Source: an uncultured Lachnospiraceae bacterium (lineage in GTDB: Bacteria > Bacillota > Clostridia > Lachnospirales > Lachnospiraceae). From it: a stretch of DNA of 64,000 nt. This document shows positions 43,274-51,542 of this stretch, piece by piece; positions within the stretch are counted from its first letter, which is position 1; each line of letters starts with the position of its first letter. A program made the position numbers and the translations under genes. The notes under the pieces are model-generated. The model ran no database searches. It was given only the letters and a program-made list of their open reading frames with translations, and was not told where the DNA came from. The stretch spans positions 10,560-74,559 of the forward strand of contig CAJTPF010000011.1 of assembly GCA_910578175.1 (NCBI GenBank). The letters are read 5' to 3'.

Positions 43274-43684
43274 CTAATTATAAATTCTCTTTGTCATGCT
43301 TCCATATGTATCATCACTCACAGATATCAACGCTGTGCCTTTTCCGCTGGATATGCTGATCGCAGCATCTGCAGATGCTGAAATTTTATATGCATTAACA
43401 GCGCTTGCTTTCTTCACAACATTCGATGTTGAATTACAATACAAAACGACTTCAATGCTAACATTATCATACTTAAAAGCATCTTTCTGCAAAGCACTGC
43501 CTGTCAGTCTGTAAATTGCACCGCCATGTTTTGCGGAAGATAACGAGCAATCCCATGTTTTATTATATTTCCCTCCCGTAGTCGTAAACGATTCCGCCTT
43601 TGAAACCATTGTATCCCCCAGCATACCAATTGCAACTATTGCGGATAATCCTGTTACCCCTAACACTTTTTTTAATTTCTTCAT
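43274..43684 (-). CDS. Small secreted protein of unknown family
   Basis: 136 residues. A Sec signal peptide (MKKLKKVLGVTGLSAIVAI, cleavage probably after VSKA or SKAES) leaves about 105 residues that are Ser/Thr/Ala-rich with two cysteines (TWDCSL and LYCNST) and many beta-prone stretches (NVSIEVVLYC, GTALISVSDD). It heads the lipoprotein-exporter cluster. It could be a bacteriocin-like or structural secreted protein; there is no double-glycine leader and no lanthipeptide enzyme nearby. AAGGAG nine bases upstream sets the ATG at 43684. Confidence 0.65.
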   Translation of the reverse strand: MKKLKKVLGVTGLSAIVAIGMLGDTMVSKAESFTTTGGKYNKTWDCSLSSAKHGGAIYRLTGSALQKDAFKYDNVSIEVVLYCNSTSNVVKKASAVNAYKISASADAAISISSGKGTALISVSDDTYGSMTKRIYN

Positions 43685-43792
43685 CCCATCGTCTCTCCTT
43701 TTCATATGAAAAATTTTATAATGATGTACTACTTAACTTTCCGCTTTTTCTGATAAACGCTTCACATATCACATAATGCCGTAATATACAAA

Positions 43793-43854
43793 AAATACCT
43801 CTTTTACAGCAAGATCATTGAACATTCAAACTATCTTTTGTAAAAGGGGTATTT
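43793..43854 (-). terminator. Terminator after the kinase-like gene
   Basis: AAATACCTCTTTTACA (43793-43808) pairs with TGTAAAAGGGGTATTT (43839-43854) across a 30-base loop. The minus-strand tail is TATTTTTTGTATATT. The remaining AT-rich sequence between 43685 and 44026 shows no gene. Confidence 0.65.
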
Positions 43855-44026
43855 AATTATTCTTTAAAATTCAATTAATTTGTATTTCTTTAAAACCATT
43901 TGAATTATTATAACATTTTATTAATAACAATACAACGTATAAGAATTATTTTCTTTAATAAAAATACTAACGGTTACCATTCAGCCAAATGCCTGAACCG
44001 TAACCGTAACATCCAATCCTGCTTCA

Positions 44027-44587
44027 TTACTGATGCTGTTCTGCATACTCCAAAAATTCTTTCGTCTTTGACCAGTATTTTATTCCCCAGTTTTCAAAAT
44101 TCCACTCTTCCATATACCCGTTACATTCATAATCGATATAGTAGATTGATCCGTCCTGAACCACAAAATTCGTCGGAAAATAATCAATATTCAATCCGGC
44201 CGGATACAGTACCTTGCACATTTCGCTGACCTGTGAGAGATACTCCGGATTCATTTTCTCCTGCAATACCAGGTCATATATGGTCGGACCGTCTATGTAT
44301 TCTTTCAAAATCCGCTCATTTTCCATATCGATTGCCAGCATCTTAGGAATCCGTATTCCGGTTTCCAGCAACCGCTCATAATCATGTTTTTCCGCCTCTA
44401 TCTTGTTTCCAAACTGATAATAGCTGCATGGCTCATGGTGAATCTGTTTTAACACATAGAACTGATTTTCCTCTGAGGCCAGCCAGGAATATCCTCCCTT
44501 TCCCTTTCCTAAGAGTTTAATAATCTTATATTCCTTCCCGTTCACACATAATGTTTCAATATCCGGATGTTCCATCTTCTCAATCAC
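44027..44587 (-). CDS. Small protein-kinase-like (phosphotransferase fold) protein
   Basis: 186 residues. Has a glycine-rich loop LLGKGKGGYSWLA, a Lys in YVLKQIHHE, a hinge-like MENERILKEYIDGPTI, a catalytic-loop-like NIDYFPTNFVVQDG (D..P.N) and IDYECN as the metal motif. This is a reduced Ser/Thr kinase or aminoglycoside-phosphotransferase-like fold, shorter than normal kinases. Substrate unknown. It sits immediately downstream of a broken permease gene, whose stop is 13 bases from this start. Confidence 0.7.
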   Translation of the reverse strand: MIEKMEHPDIETLCVNGKEYKIIKLLGKGKGGYSWLASEENQFYVLKQIHHEPCSYYQFGNKIEAEKHDYERLLETGIRIPKMLAIDMENERILKEYIDGPTIYDLVLQEKMNPEYLSQVSEMCKVLYPAGLNIDYFPTNFVVQDGSIYYIDYECNGYMEEWNFENWGIKYWSKTKEFLEYAEQHQ

Positions 44588-44599
44588 CCTTTCCTGTTT

Positions 44600-45522
44600 T
44601 TAAACTGCATCCTTTTTCTCAATCCCATGAACAACAGCCGCTGCACATATCAACGAACCGATAAATAATATTATAGGCACTGTTGCATTATCGCGCAAGG
44701 AAAAATCGCCTACCGTTCCGTTCATCACCAGAAACAGCAAAAAGGAGGCAATAATTGCGGCTTTGGATGATTCATCAGGTTTCCGATAAAAAGCGCGATA
44801 AAGCCCAGTGTAACCGTAAGAACTGATTTCAGACAGATCTGAACATAAAATGCGCGGCTCATCATATCAAATCCAAGCCGGAAACTCTGTTCCATACTTC
44901 CGGACGGCAGATATAACAGAAGATAAATCGCTGTTTTTCCTATTGCCAGTGCAGCAACGCAGAATATCCAGACTGCCGCCATTTCGGAAATAATAATTTG
45001 TTTCCGCCGGATAGGATATCCGAACATCAGATTCCGAATTCCGTTTTTTGCCGGCGCTATGACAAATACAGACATCATAACCGCTGTAAATACAAGAAAA
45101 CAGAGATTTGTAAACATTTCCACCTGTACCATCATCGTATCCATTCCCGGCGCCGAATCCGGTACCCCGGTCTCGGGATCATTGGCAATCCCCAGGTAAC
45201 ATTGTGCAAACAGAAACACGGCCAACACCACAATAATGGCAAATGCCCCCAGCCCCAATCCAAATGCTTTATCCGAATCACTATCTTTTGCGGACATAAT
45301 GATAATAGGCACTACGCTGTTGGTTCTGATTTTTTTCATAACCGTCAGACCATCCATCCGGGGCATCATAATATCCAGCAATACCAGCTCATATTGATTC
45401 TTATCTGCCAGTTCACAGGCTTCCTGTCCATTAAAAGCAGATTCCGTTTCAAATCCTTCCGATATCAGATAATCCTTTACCATAGTGTGTAATTCCATGT
45501 CATCTTCAATAATTAATATCAT
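44600..45522 (-). pseudogene. Response regulator fused to an ABC permease remnant, with a frameshift
   Basis: Residues 1-92 are a response-regulator receiver (IEDDMELHTMVKDYL, phospho-Asp in LLDIMMPRMDG, IIIMSAKDSDSDKAFGLGLG). Where GADDY and the effector domain should follow, the frame passes directly into ABC-2 permease helices (AFAIIVVLAVFLFAQCYLG onwards). Near the end one base is missing: after LFIGNLMN the frame goes off (HPKPQLL), while the next frame reads SSKAAIIASFLLFLVMN to EKKDAV and a stop at 44600. An internal deletion joining a regulator gene to a transporter gene is the simplest explanation. Confidence 0.75.
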
Positions 45523-45528
45523 CTGCTT

Positions 45529-46047
45529 TCATTCCAAAAATAAATCTTTTTTCAGTTCTTCCATATCCGGATTCGTCCTGACATGTTCAAACATTTCTTC
45601 TCTCGTCGTTACGAATCCCATAGCCATTACTTTTTCAATTAATTTAGGCTGAATAGAAGGATACGTCAGGCTGTCCGGTGAATCCGGCAGAGTTTCCATA
45701 AATATAATTTTTTCAATCTCATTGTGCAACTCCGGATTAAATCTCCCAATCACTGCATAATACAACATCCCAAAGCTTTCTTCCCCTGTCTCATTCACTT
45801 TGGTCTTTCCTGTCACGGAATAAACCCCAACCGATTTTAAATTATAATCAACTGCCCCTGTTTCCTCATACAATTCACGCCTTGCCGCCTGCCGGACAGT
45901 TTCATTTTTTTCCCTATGCCCACCCGGAACTTCATATGTATTCCTCTCTTTATGCTTACACAAAACCCATTTTCCATGAAAGCGTGAAACAATTACAACA
46001 AATTTAATCAGCGAATCTTCTATAAAATCATAAAATTTAACTTCCAT
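45529..46047 (-). CDS. Nudix hydrolase
   Basis: 172 residues. Nudix box GGHREKNETVRQAARRELYE with ETGA gives the full Gx5Ex7REUxEExGU pattern around residues 44-66. Substrate not predictable. The N-terminal strand region (FVVIVSRFHGKWVLCKHK) and YEVPGG are typical. Seven bases upstream of the response-regulator fusion; no functional link evident. Confidence 0.87.
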   Translation of the reverse strand: MEVKFYDFIEDSLIKFVVIVSRFHGKWVLCKHKERNTYEVPGGHREKNETVRQAARRELYEETGAVDYNLKSVGVYSVTGKTKVNETGEESFGMLYYAVIGRFNPELHNEIEKIIFMETLPDSPDSLTYPSIQPKLIEKVMAMGFVTTREEMFEHVRTNPDMEELKKDLFLE

Positions 46048-46095
46048 CCTCTTATTTCTCCTTCAAATCAGATTTTTGTATTTCATTTTCCATTT

Positions 46096-48432
46096 TTACT
46101 CTAAATGTATCCATTCTCCCAGCAATTTTTTAATAATGCCACGCTGTGCCTGTTCGCTGAACATAAACACCTCATATTCCGTTCCTTTGGCGCTGATCTG
46201 CGGCTTTAATGAAATCCCCAGCTCCCGTCCTTTCTCATACAGGGTTTTCTTCCAGATACCTTTTTCATATTCTTCTTCCAGATAGTGTTCGGCTTTCAGT
46301 TTCCGCATGATTGCCGCACCGCTGGTTTTCTTCATGACTGATTCATCTCTCAATTCATTCAGTTGATTTGACAAGGCCGTAATCTGACATTCGGGAACAA
46401 AAACTATCTGTTCCGCCATTTCTTCGGTCAGCAGAAACGGCTCTTTCCTGCTCTTCTTTCTGCCTGACTTTTCCTTTCTGTCTGTATCATTTCTTTCCTT
46501 CATATCTGCACCTGGCGTATCCTTCAAATCCTGCAACTCTTCATAAAATAATTTTTCCCTGTTTCCACCGGTAAAATCCTGAATAGCCTGCTGAAAACGG
46601 GCACCGTATTTTTCATACTTATTCTCGCCGACTCCGCTCACGTTCAACATCTCTTCTTTTGTAAACGGCAATTTCACACACATATCAATCAGAGTTTTAT
46701 CCGTACAAATGATATACGGCGGCATTCCCGCTTCTTTTGCCAGAGTCAGGCGCAGAACCTTAAGCTGTTCAAACAGTTCCAGTCCTTTGGAATTCAAAAT
46801 ATCCGATGTCCGGTTCCATCCGGATTTTTTCTTTCGAATGGTTTCCGAAGCATCCTCCCTGCCGACTGCTTCCTGCCCTTCCAAAGACAGTTTCGGCATT
46901 TTAATCTTTACCGTAATTGTCCCCTGCAGGATTTCCATGGCTTCTCTTCTAAGTTTTAATATAGCATATTTATCCCTCGTAACAAACAGATATTCCCGCA
47001 TGACCAACTCATTGATTACCTGCTTTAACTGTTTTTCCGCTGTTCCCTGTTCCAATCCGAAACAGGAAAGGGCATCCAATCCATAGGAAACCAGTTTTGC
47101 TTTTTTCTCTCCTCTCAGCGTTCCCACAATTACATTCATCCCGAACCGGCCTCTTGTTTCCCTTATACAGCTTACAATATTTTTACACATATCCGTAACG
47201 TCCGTTTCTTCAAATTCCGTCAGACAATTGGAACAGTTTCCGCAACCGCCGGAAGTCTTTTCACCAAAATACCGTAAAATATAAGTTCTCAGACAATCTT
47301 TCGTCGTACAGTAATATGCCATCTGCCGCAGGCGTTTCATATCCTGCTCCCGCAAGTCCATACTTTCTTCTCCCTCCAGATCCGCCCGGACCTCTTTATT
47401 ATCAATTAAAAACTGGTTAATCATTACGTCCTGGGGAGAATATAGCAGAATACAGTCCGCTTTTTCCCCGTCACGTCCTGCCCTGCCTGCCTCCTGATAA
47501 TAATTTTCCATACTCTGGGGCATATTATAATGAATCACATATCGTACATTAGATTTATCAATACCCATTCCAAATGCATTGGTGGCGACAATAATCTGAA
47601 CCTCATCATAAATAAACGCATCCTGATTATTTTTCCGCTCCTCATTTGACAAACCTGCGTGATACCTGGCAGCGGAAATTCCCTGACTTTCCAATAAGTC
47701 AAACACAAGTTCCACATTTTTTCTGGTGGCACAGTATATGATACCGCTTTCCCCCTTGTGTTCCCGTATGTATTTCATCAGCGTTTCGTTTTTCTTTTTA
47801 TTATCATTAACTTCAAAATACAGGTTTTCACGATTAAATCCCGTAACAAGAACATTGGGCCGCTCCAGCTTCAACACACATAAAATATCCTCCTTCACCT
47901 GTTCCGTTGCCGTTGCCGTAAATGCACTGATAACCGGTCTCTTCGGAAGCAGCTCAATCAGTTTTACAATGTTCAGATAACTCGGCCGGAAATCCTGTCC
48001 CCACTGGGATATACAATGAGCTTCGTCCACAGTAACCATAGAGATATCCACACACATTACAAACTGCTGAAACATGGAAGTTTCCAATCGCTCCGGTGCA
48101 ACATATATAATTTTATACTGACCTTTCGATGCATTGGATAAAGCCATGGAAATCTGTTTTTCCGTCAGGGAACTGTTTATGTATGCCGCATGTATTCCTG
48201 CATCATTCAATGCCCGGACCTGGTCTTTCATCAGGGAGATCAGCGGCGAGATTACCAGTGTGATTCCTGACAGCATTAAAGCCGGAATCTGATAACACAG
48301 AGACTTCCCTGCCCCTGTGGGCATGATCCCCAGAACATCCCGTCCCTCTAATATACTGCTGATCAACATTTCCTGCCCTTCCCGGAATGTTTCGTATCCG
48401 AAATATTTCTTAAGTACCTCTAATTGATTCAT
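46096..48432 (-). CDS. recQ: ATP-dependent DNA helicase RecQ
   Basis: 778-residue 3'-5' DNA helicase for replication-fork and recombination repair. Helicase core with FREGQEMLI, Walker A MPTGAGKSLCYQ (about 48), DEAH box VDEAHCISQWG, motif VI QEAGRAGRDG; the zinc-binding RQC region (CGNCSNC) and an HRDC domain (MLNVSGVGENKYEKYG) follow. Longer than E. coli RecQ by about 160 residues because of an extra C-terminal region. GGAGGA sets the ATG at 48432. Confidence 0.95.
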   Translation of the reverse strand: MNQLEVLKKYFGYETFREGQEMLISSILEGRDVLGIMPTGAGKSLCYQIPALMLSGITLVISPLISLMKDQVRALNDAGIHAAYINSSLTEKQISMALSNASKGQYKIIYVAPERLETSMFQQFVMCVDISMVTVDEAHCISQWGQDFRPSYLNIVKLIELLPKRPVISAFTATATEQVKEDILCVLKLERPNVLVTGFNRENLYFEVNDNKKKNETLMKYIREHKGESGIIYCATRKNVELVFDLLESQGISAARYHAGLSNEERKNNQDAFIYDEVQIIVATNAFGMGIDKSNVRYVIHYNMPQSMENYYQEAGRAGRDGEKADCILLYSPQDVMINQFLIDNKEVRADLEGEESMDLREQDMKRLRQMAYYCTTKDCLRTYILRYFGEKTSGGCGNCSNCLTEFEETDVTDMCKNIVSCIRETRGRFGMNVIVGTLRGEKKAKLVSYGLDALSCFGLEQGTAEKQLKQVINELVMREYLFVTRDKYAILKLRREAMEILQGTITVKIKMPKLSLEGQEAVGREDASETIRKKKSGWNRTSDILNSKGLELFEQLKVLRLTLAKEAGMPPYIICTDKTLIDMCVKLPFTKEEMLNVSGVGENKYEKYGARFQQAIQDFTGGNREKLFYEELQDLKDTPGADMKERNDTDRKEKSGRKKSRKEPFLLTEEMAEQIVFVPECQITALSNQLNELRDESVMKKTSGAAIMRKLKAEHYLEEEYEKGIWKKTLYEKGRELGISLKPQISAKGTEYEVFMFSEQAQRGIIKKLLGEWIHLE

Positions 48433-48552
48433 ATTAATCCTCCAATGTATTTCCATATCAATAATTTTATAGTATACTGTGTGAAATATAAAATCAATCA
48501 TTATTTTTGTCATATACCGGGTGTTTTCCCATACTTAAAACCAGAAATAAAA

Positions 48553-48595
48553 ATATCTGCCGTAACATCTACACTTTTGATGTTCCAACAGACAT
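48553..48595 (-). terminator. Terminator after the ABC-2 operon
   Basis: ATATCTG (48553-48559) with CAGACAT (48589-48595) and ACATC with GATGT inside; one pair is G-U only in the minus-strand RNA, followed on that strand by ATTTTTATTTC. Confidence 0.6.
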
Positions 48596-48650
48596 TTTTT
48601 TAATCCCTTATATAAATATTTTTTCACCTTCTATACCAATACGCTGTTCA

Positions 48651-49463
48651 TCAGTTCCCCGCACTCTCATATATCCGGATTCCCTTTTGGAATACCAGAT
48701 ATGCCACGCCGCAGAACACAACCGCAATCATCCATTCGATCCCGATGACCCCCGGATTGCTGCCGCTTCCGAAAAATCCTCCCATGCCCAGAAAATAACT
48801 GGCCGGCAGGTACGCCACAAATGCAAACGGAACAATCCATGTAATGATAAACCGAATGGGTTTTGCATATATCTCTGAGGGATATTTTGCAAAATCCGCC
48901 ATCTCATATGCGGTCTGCAAAAATGGTCCGCTGCATTTTACCCAGAACGCCAGCGAAGCAAAAAACAGCTTAATGGAGGTATAGATCAATGCCCCTGCCA
49001 GAACAGACAGAATAAAAAAGAAAATATGTACGGCATCGATAATCACCACACCCTTCATCATGGAACGTACTATCAGAATACTTCCCACCAAAAGTTCTCC
49101 CAATGCATCCGGCTGCAGTTTTTCACCGATGATCTGAAATAAAACATTCATCGGGCGCAGCATATAGCGGTCAAAATCGCCGTTTATTACCATACGCCAG
49201 GCTACCATCCAGATATTATCCGTAAATAAATGGTCAATCCCTCTCGGAATCTGTGCAAATCCGTAAATAAAGATCAACTGGTCCAGTGTCCAGCCCTGCA
49301 ATGTGGGAATCTGCTGAAACACCAGATAGAGAAATGCGATTCCCACGATCTGTGTGAAGAAAAAGCCGAATAACCCCATCAGAAAATCTACTTTTGACTG
49401 CATGATAACCTTAAAAAATTGAGAGATCAATACTTTGTATAATCTTAAATAACGTTTTATCAT
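48651..49463 (-). CDS. ABC-2 family transporter permease (COG3694-like)
   Basis: 270 residues with six membrane helices; starts MIKRYLRLYKVLISQFFKVI. The conserved region FIYGFAQIPRGIDHLFTDN then FDRYMLRPMNVLFQ is the signature of the DUF990-type permeases that accompany COG4586 ATPases and COG4587 permeases. The complex is an exporter of unknown substrate, possibly for lipids or antibiotics. Last gene of a three-gene unit. Confidence 0.85.
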   Translation of the reverse strand: MIKRYLRLYKVLISQFFKVIMQSKVDFLMGLFGFFFTQIVGIAFLYLVFQQIPTLQGWTLDQLIFIYGFAQIPRGIDHLFTDNIWMVAWRMVINGDFDRYMLRPMNVLFQIIGEKLQPDALGELLVGSILIVRSMMKGVVIIDAVHIFFFILSVLAGALIYTSIKLFFASLAFWVKCSGPFLQTAYEMADFAKYPSEIYAKPIRFIITWIVPFAFVAYLPASYFLGMGGFFGSGSNPGVIGIEWMIAVVFCGVAYLVFQKGIRIYESAGN

Positions 49464-49505
49464 TCTTCCATTTTTCCTTTCTCTGAATTTAATGTTTCGG
49501 ATGAT

Positions 49506-50324
49506 TCAGCCTCCCAGCACCACCAAACGTCTTGTAACCTTTCTCCAGATCAGACTTCCCAGCAAATACAGAAGGATCACCCATGCGGCCTGCCGTCCCA
49601 GAACAAAAGCCAGCTCTTTATGATCATATTTTCCCAGATATATCATAACCGGAGTATAGACCATAGAGGAAAACGGAAGAAAATCAAATACTTTCTGTAC
49701 CACTCCCGGAAAAAAGCTGAGGGGTATCAGTTCTCCCGTCAGGAATTTTAAAAGGGCTTCTTTTACCATCATCAGACCAAAAATATATGTGGTGAAAAAA
49801 GCTATCATTCCAAAACAAAAATCAAACATTACAAAGATAAGAAAACTCATAAAACAACTGATCAGGTATAACAAAATATTTTCAATTTCCGTGACCGGCA
49901 TTCCCAGACATTTGTACTTATAAATTTCCAGTCCAATCCAGATAAATATTCCGGGCATCAGAAAACGATACACCATATCGCCTGTTGCCCTTATAATCAA
50001 GCTCATACGATAATCAATAGGTTTGATCAGATTCATCGCCACATCTCCCTTGACCACATCATGGCTGACCCAGTCGGAAATCGAAATGGCTACGATGGAA
50101 CTGGTTACATAAACCATAAAAACATAGACTACCATTTCATCTTTCGTCAGTCCGCCCAGTGAACCGCTGTCCGTACTTCCATAGATGGCCATCCACAGAA
50201 AATACATAATAAAAGAACTAAACAGACTGATAAACATAAACAGATAAAATGCACCCTTATATGCCATTTGACGCTTTAATTCATTGGCGGCAAAGGGAAG
50301 ATAAATTTTCAGTTTCTTTCTCAT
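49506..50324 (-). CDS. ABC-2 family transporter permease (COG4587-like)
   Basis: 272 residues with six helices. Contains YIFGLMMVKEALLKFLTGEL followed by IPLSFFPG, the conserved element of this family. The ATG at 50324 follows AAAGGA by about eight bases. Between the ATPase and the other permease; the three form one transporter. Confidence 0.85.
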   Translation of the reverse strand: MRKKLKIYLPFAANELKRQMAYKGAFYLFMFISLFSSFIMYFLWMAIYGSTDSGSLGGLTKDEMVVYVFMVYVTSSIVAISISDWVSHDVVKGDVAMNLIKPIDYRMSLIIRATGDMVYRFLMPGIFIWIGLEIYKYKCLGMPVTEIENILLYLISCFMSFLIFVMFDFCFGMIAFFTTYIFGLMMVKEALLKFLTGELIPLSFFPGVVQKVFDFLPFSSMVYTPVMIYLGKYDHKELAFVLGRQAAWVILLYLLGSLIWRKVTRRLVVLGG

Positions 50325-50342
50325 ATTATTATTTCCTTTCAC

Positions 50343-51365
50343 CTATTTCTTTTCATTGGTAATTCCATTATTATAGATCTGCTTTACAATCTCCGCCAGT
50401 TCCGTTTCCTGAATCTGAATATCCTGTACTTCCGTTATCTCCATAACCGCATGAATGACCTGGGGCACCTGAACCTTATGCTTATTAAATGTAATGGACA
50501 AAATATTTTGGTCCTGGTCCAGTTCCGTTTTACAATCTTCTTCCGGCACACCCAGTTTTTCTGCCAGATTCAGATTCAATGCCTCTTTGGAACGTTTTAC
50601 TTCCATGGAAATCTTCCTTCTGGTTCCATAGGTATCTTTCAGTACCTCCAAAGAACCGTCATATATTTTTCTGCCGTTATCAATAATTATGATGCGGCTG
50701 CATAGTTCCTCGATATCTCCGATATCATGAGTGGTCAGAATAACCGTTGTCTGATATTTTTCATTAATTTCTTTTATGGCCGCCCGGATATTATCCTTTA
50801 CCACCAGGTCCAGTCCAATGGTTGGTTCATCCAGATACAGCACTTTGGGATTATGCAGCAACGCGGCTCCCAGATCGGCCCGCATTCTCTGCCCCAGGGA
50901 TAAGGTACGCACCGGACGTTCAAAAAACTCCGAAAGGTCCAGGACCTTGTTTAAAAACTCCATCTGCTTTTTGTAGTCTTCATCAGTTACATTGTAAATC
51001 TCTTTCAGAATCGTAAACGACTCGCTCAGCGGCAAATCCCACCACAACTGTGTTCGCTGGCCAAATACAACGCCTATATTCTGTGCATTTGCTTTCCGGT
51101 TCCGGCTGGGATCGATACCGTTGATCAGGCATTCCCCTTTGGTGGGCGCCAGAATTCCCGTCATCATCTTAATGGTAGTTGATTTGCCTGCACCATTACT
51201 TCCGATATATCCGACGATTTCTCCATCATCAATGGTAAAAGAAATATCCTCTACTGCTTTCTTTACGATCTTTTCATTGGAAAAAAGTCCTTTAATAGCT
51301 CCTTTTAATCCGGGATATTTCTTTGGTGAAACAAAATCTTTTCCAATATGTTTTACTTCTATCAT
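50343..51365 (-). CDS. ABC transporter ATP-binding protein (COG4586-like)
   Basis: 340 residues. Walker A GSNGAGKST, Q-loop VVFGQRTQLWWDLP (the FGQRTQLWW element is typical of this group), signature LSLGQRMRADLGA, Walker B VLYLDEPTIGLD, His in TTHDIGD. A C-terminal extension of about 90 residues is predicted to dimerise or sense. First gene of the three-gene exporter unit. Confidence 0.92.
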   Translation of the reverse strand: MIEVKHIGKDFVSPKKYPGLKGAIKGLFSNEKIVKKAVEDISFTIDDGEIVGYIGSNGAGKSTTIKMMTGILAPTKGECLINGIDPSRNRKANAQNIGVVFGQRTQLWWDLPLSESFTILKEIYNVTDEDYKKQMEFLNKVLDLSEFFERPVRTLSLGQRMRADLGAALLHNPKVLYLDEPTIGLDLVVKDNIRAAIKEINEKYQTTVILTTHDIGDIEELCSRIIIIDNGRKIYDGSLEVLKDTYGTRRKISMEVKRSKEALNLNLAEKLGVPEEDCKTELDQDQNILSITFNKHKVQVPQVIHAVMEITEVQDIQIQETELAEIVKQIYNNGITNEKK

Positions 51366-51494
51366 ATAAAATCTCCTTCCGCTGTCCGAACCATTGCTGT
51401 ATTTTCATGACTTCTTCCGTCATATATCTTTTGTTCCACATTAGCTTACCATAATTTCTTTTCATTTGTAAATCCCGATTTTTGTTATAAAAAA

Positions 51495-51525
51495 ACAGGA
51501 GACAGAAAAATCTTCTGCTCCCTGT
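51495..51525 (-). terminator. Terminator after the helicase-nuclease gene
   Basis: ACAGG.AG.CAGAA-type stem of 13 positions (51495-51507 with 51513-51525) and 5-base loop; minus-strand tail TTTTTTTATAAC. It starts 18 bases beyond the helicase stop. Confidence 0.8.
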
Positions 51526-51542
51526 ATTTTCAAACGGTTATT

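Noticed and set aside
43274..43684. Lactococcin 972-type or lanthipeptide bacteriocin
   Set aside because: No family motif, double-glycine leader or modification enzyme; only the context with lipoproteins and exporter hints at it.
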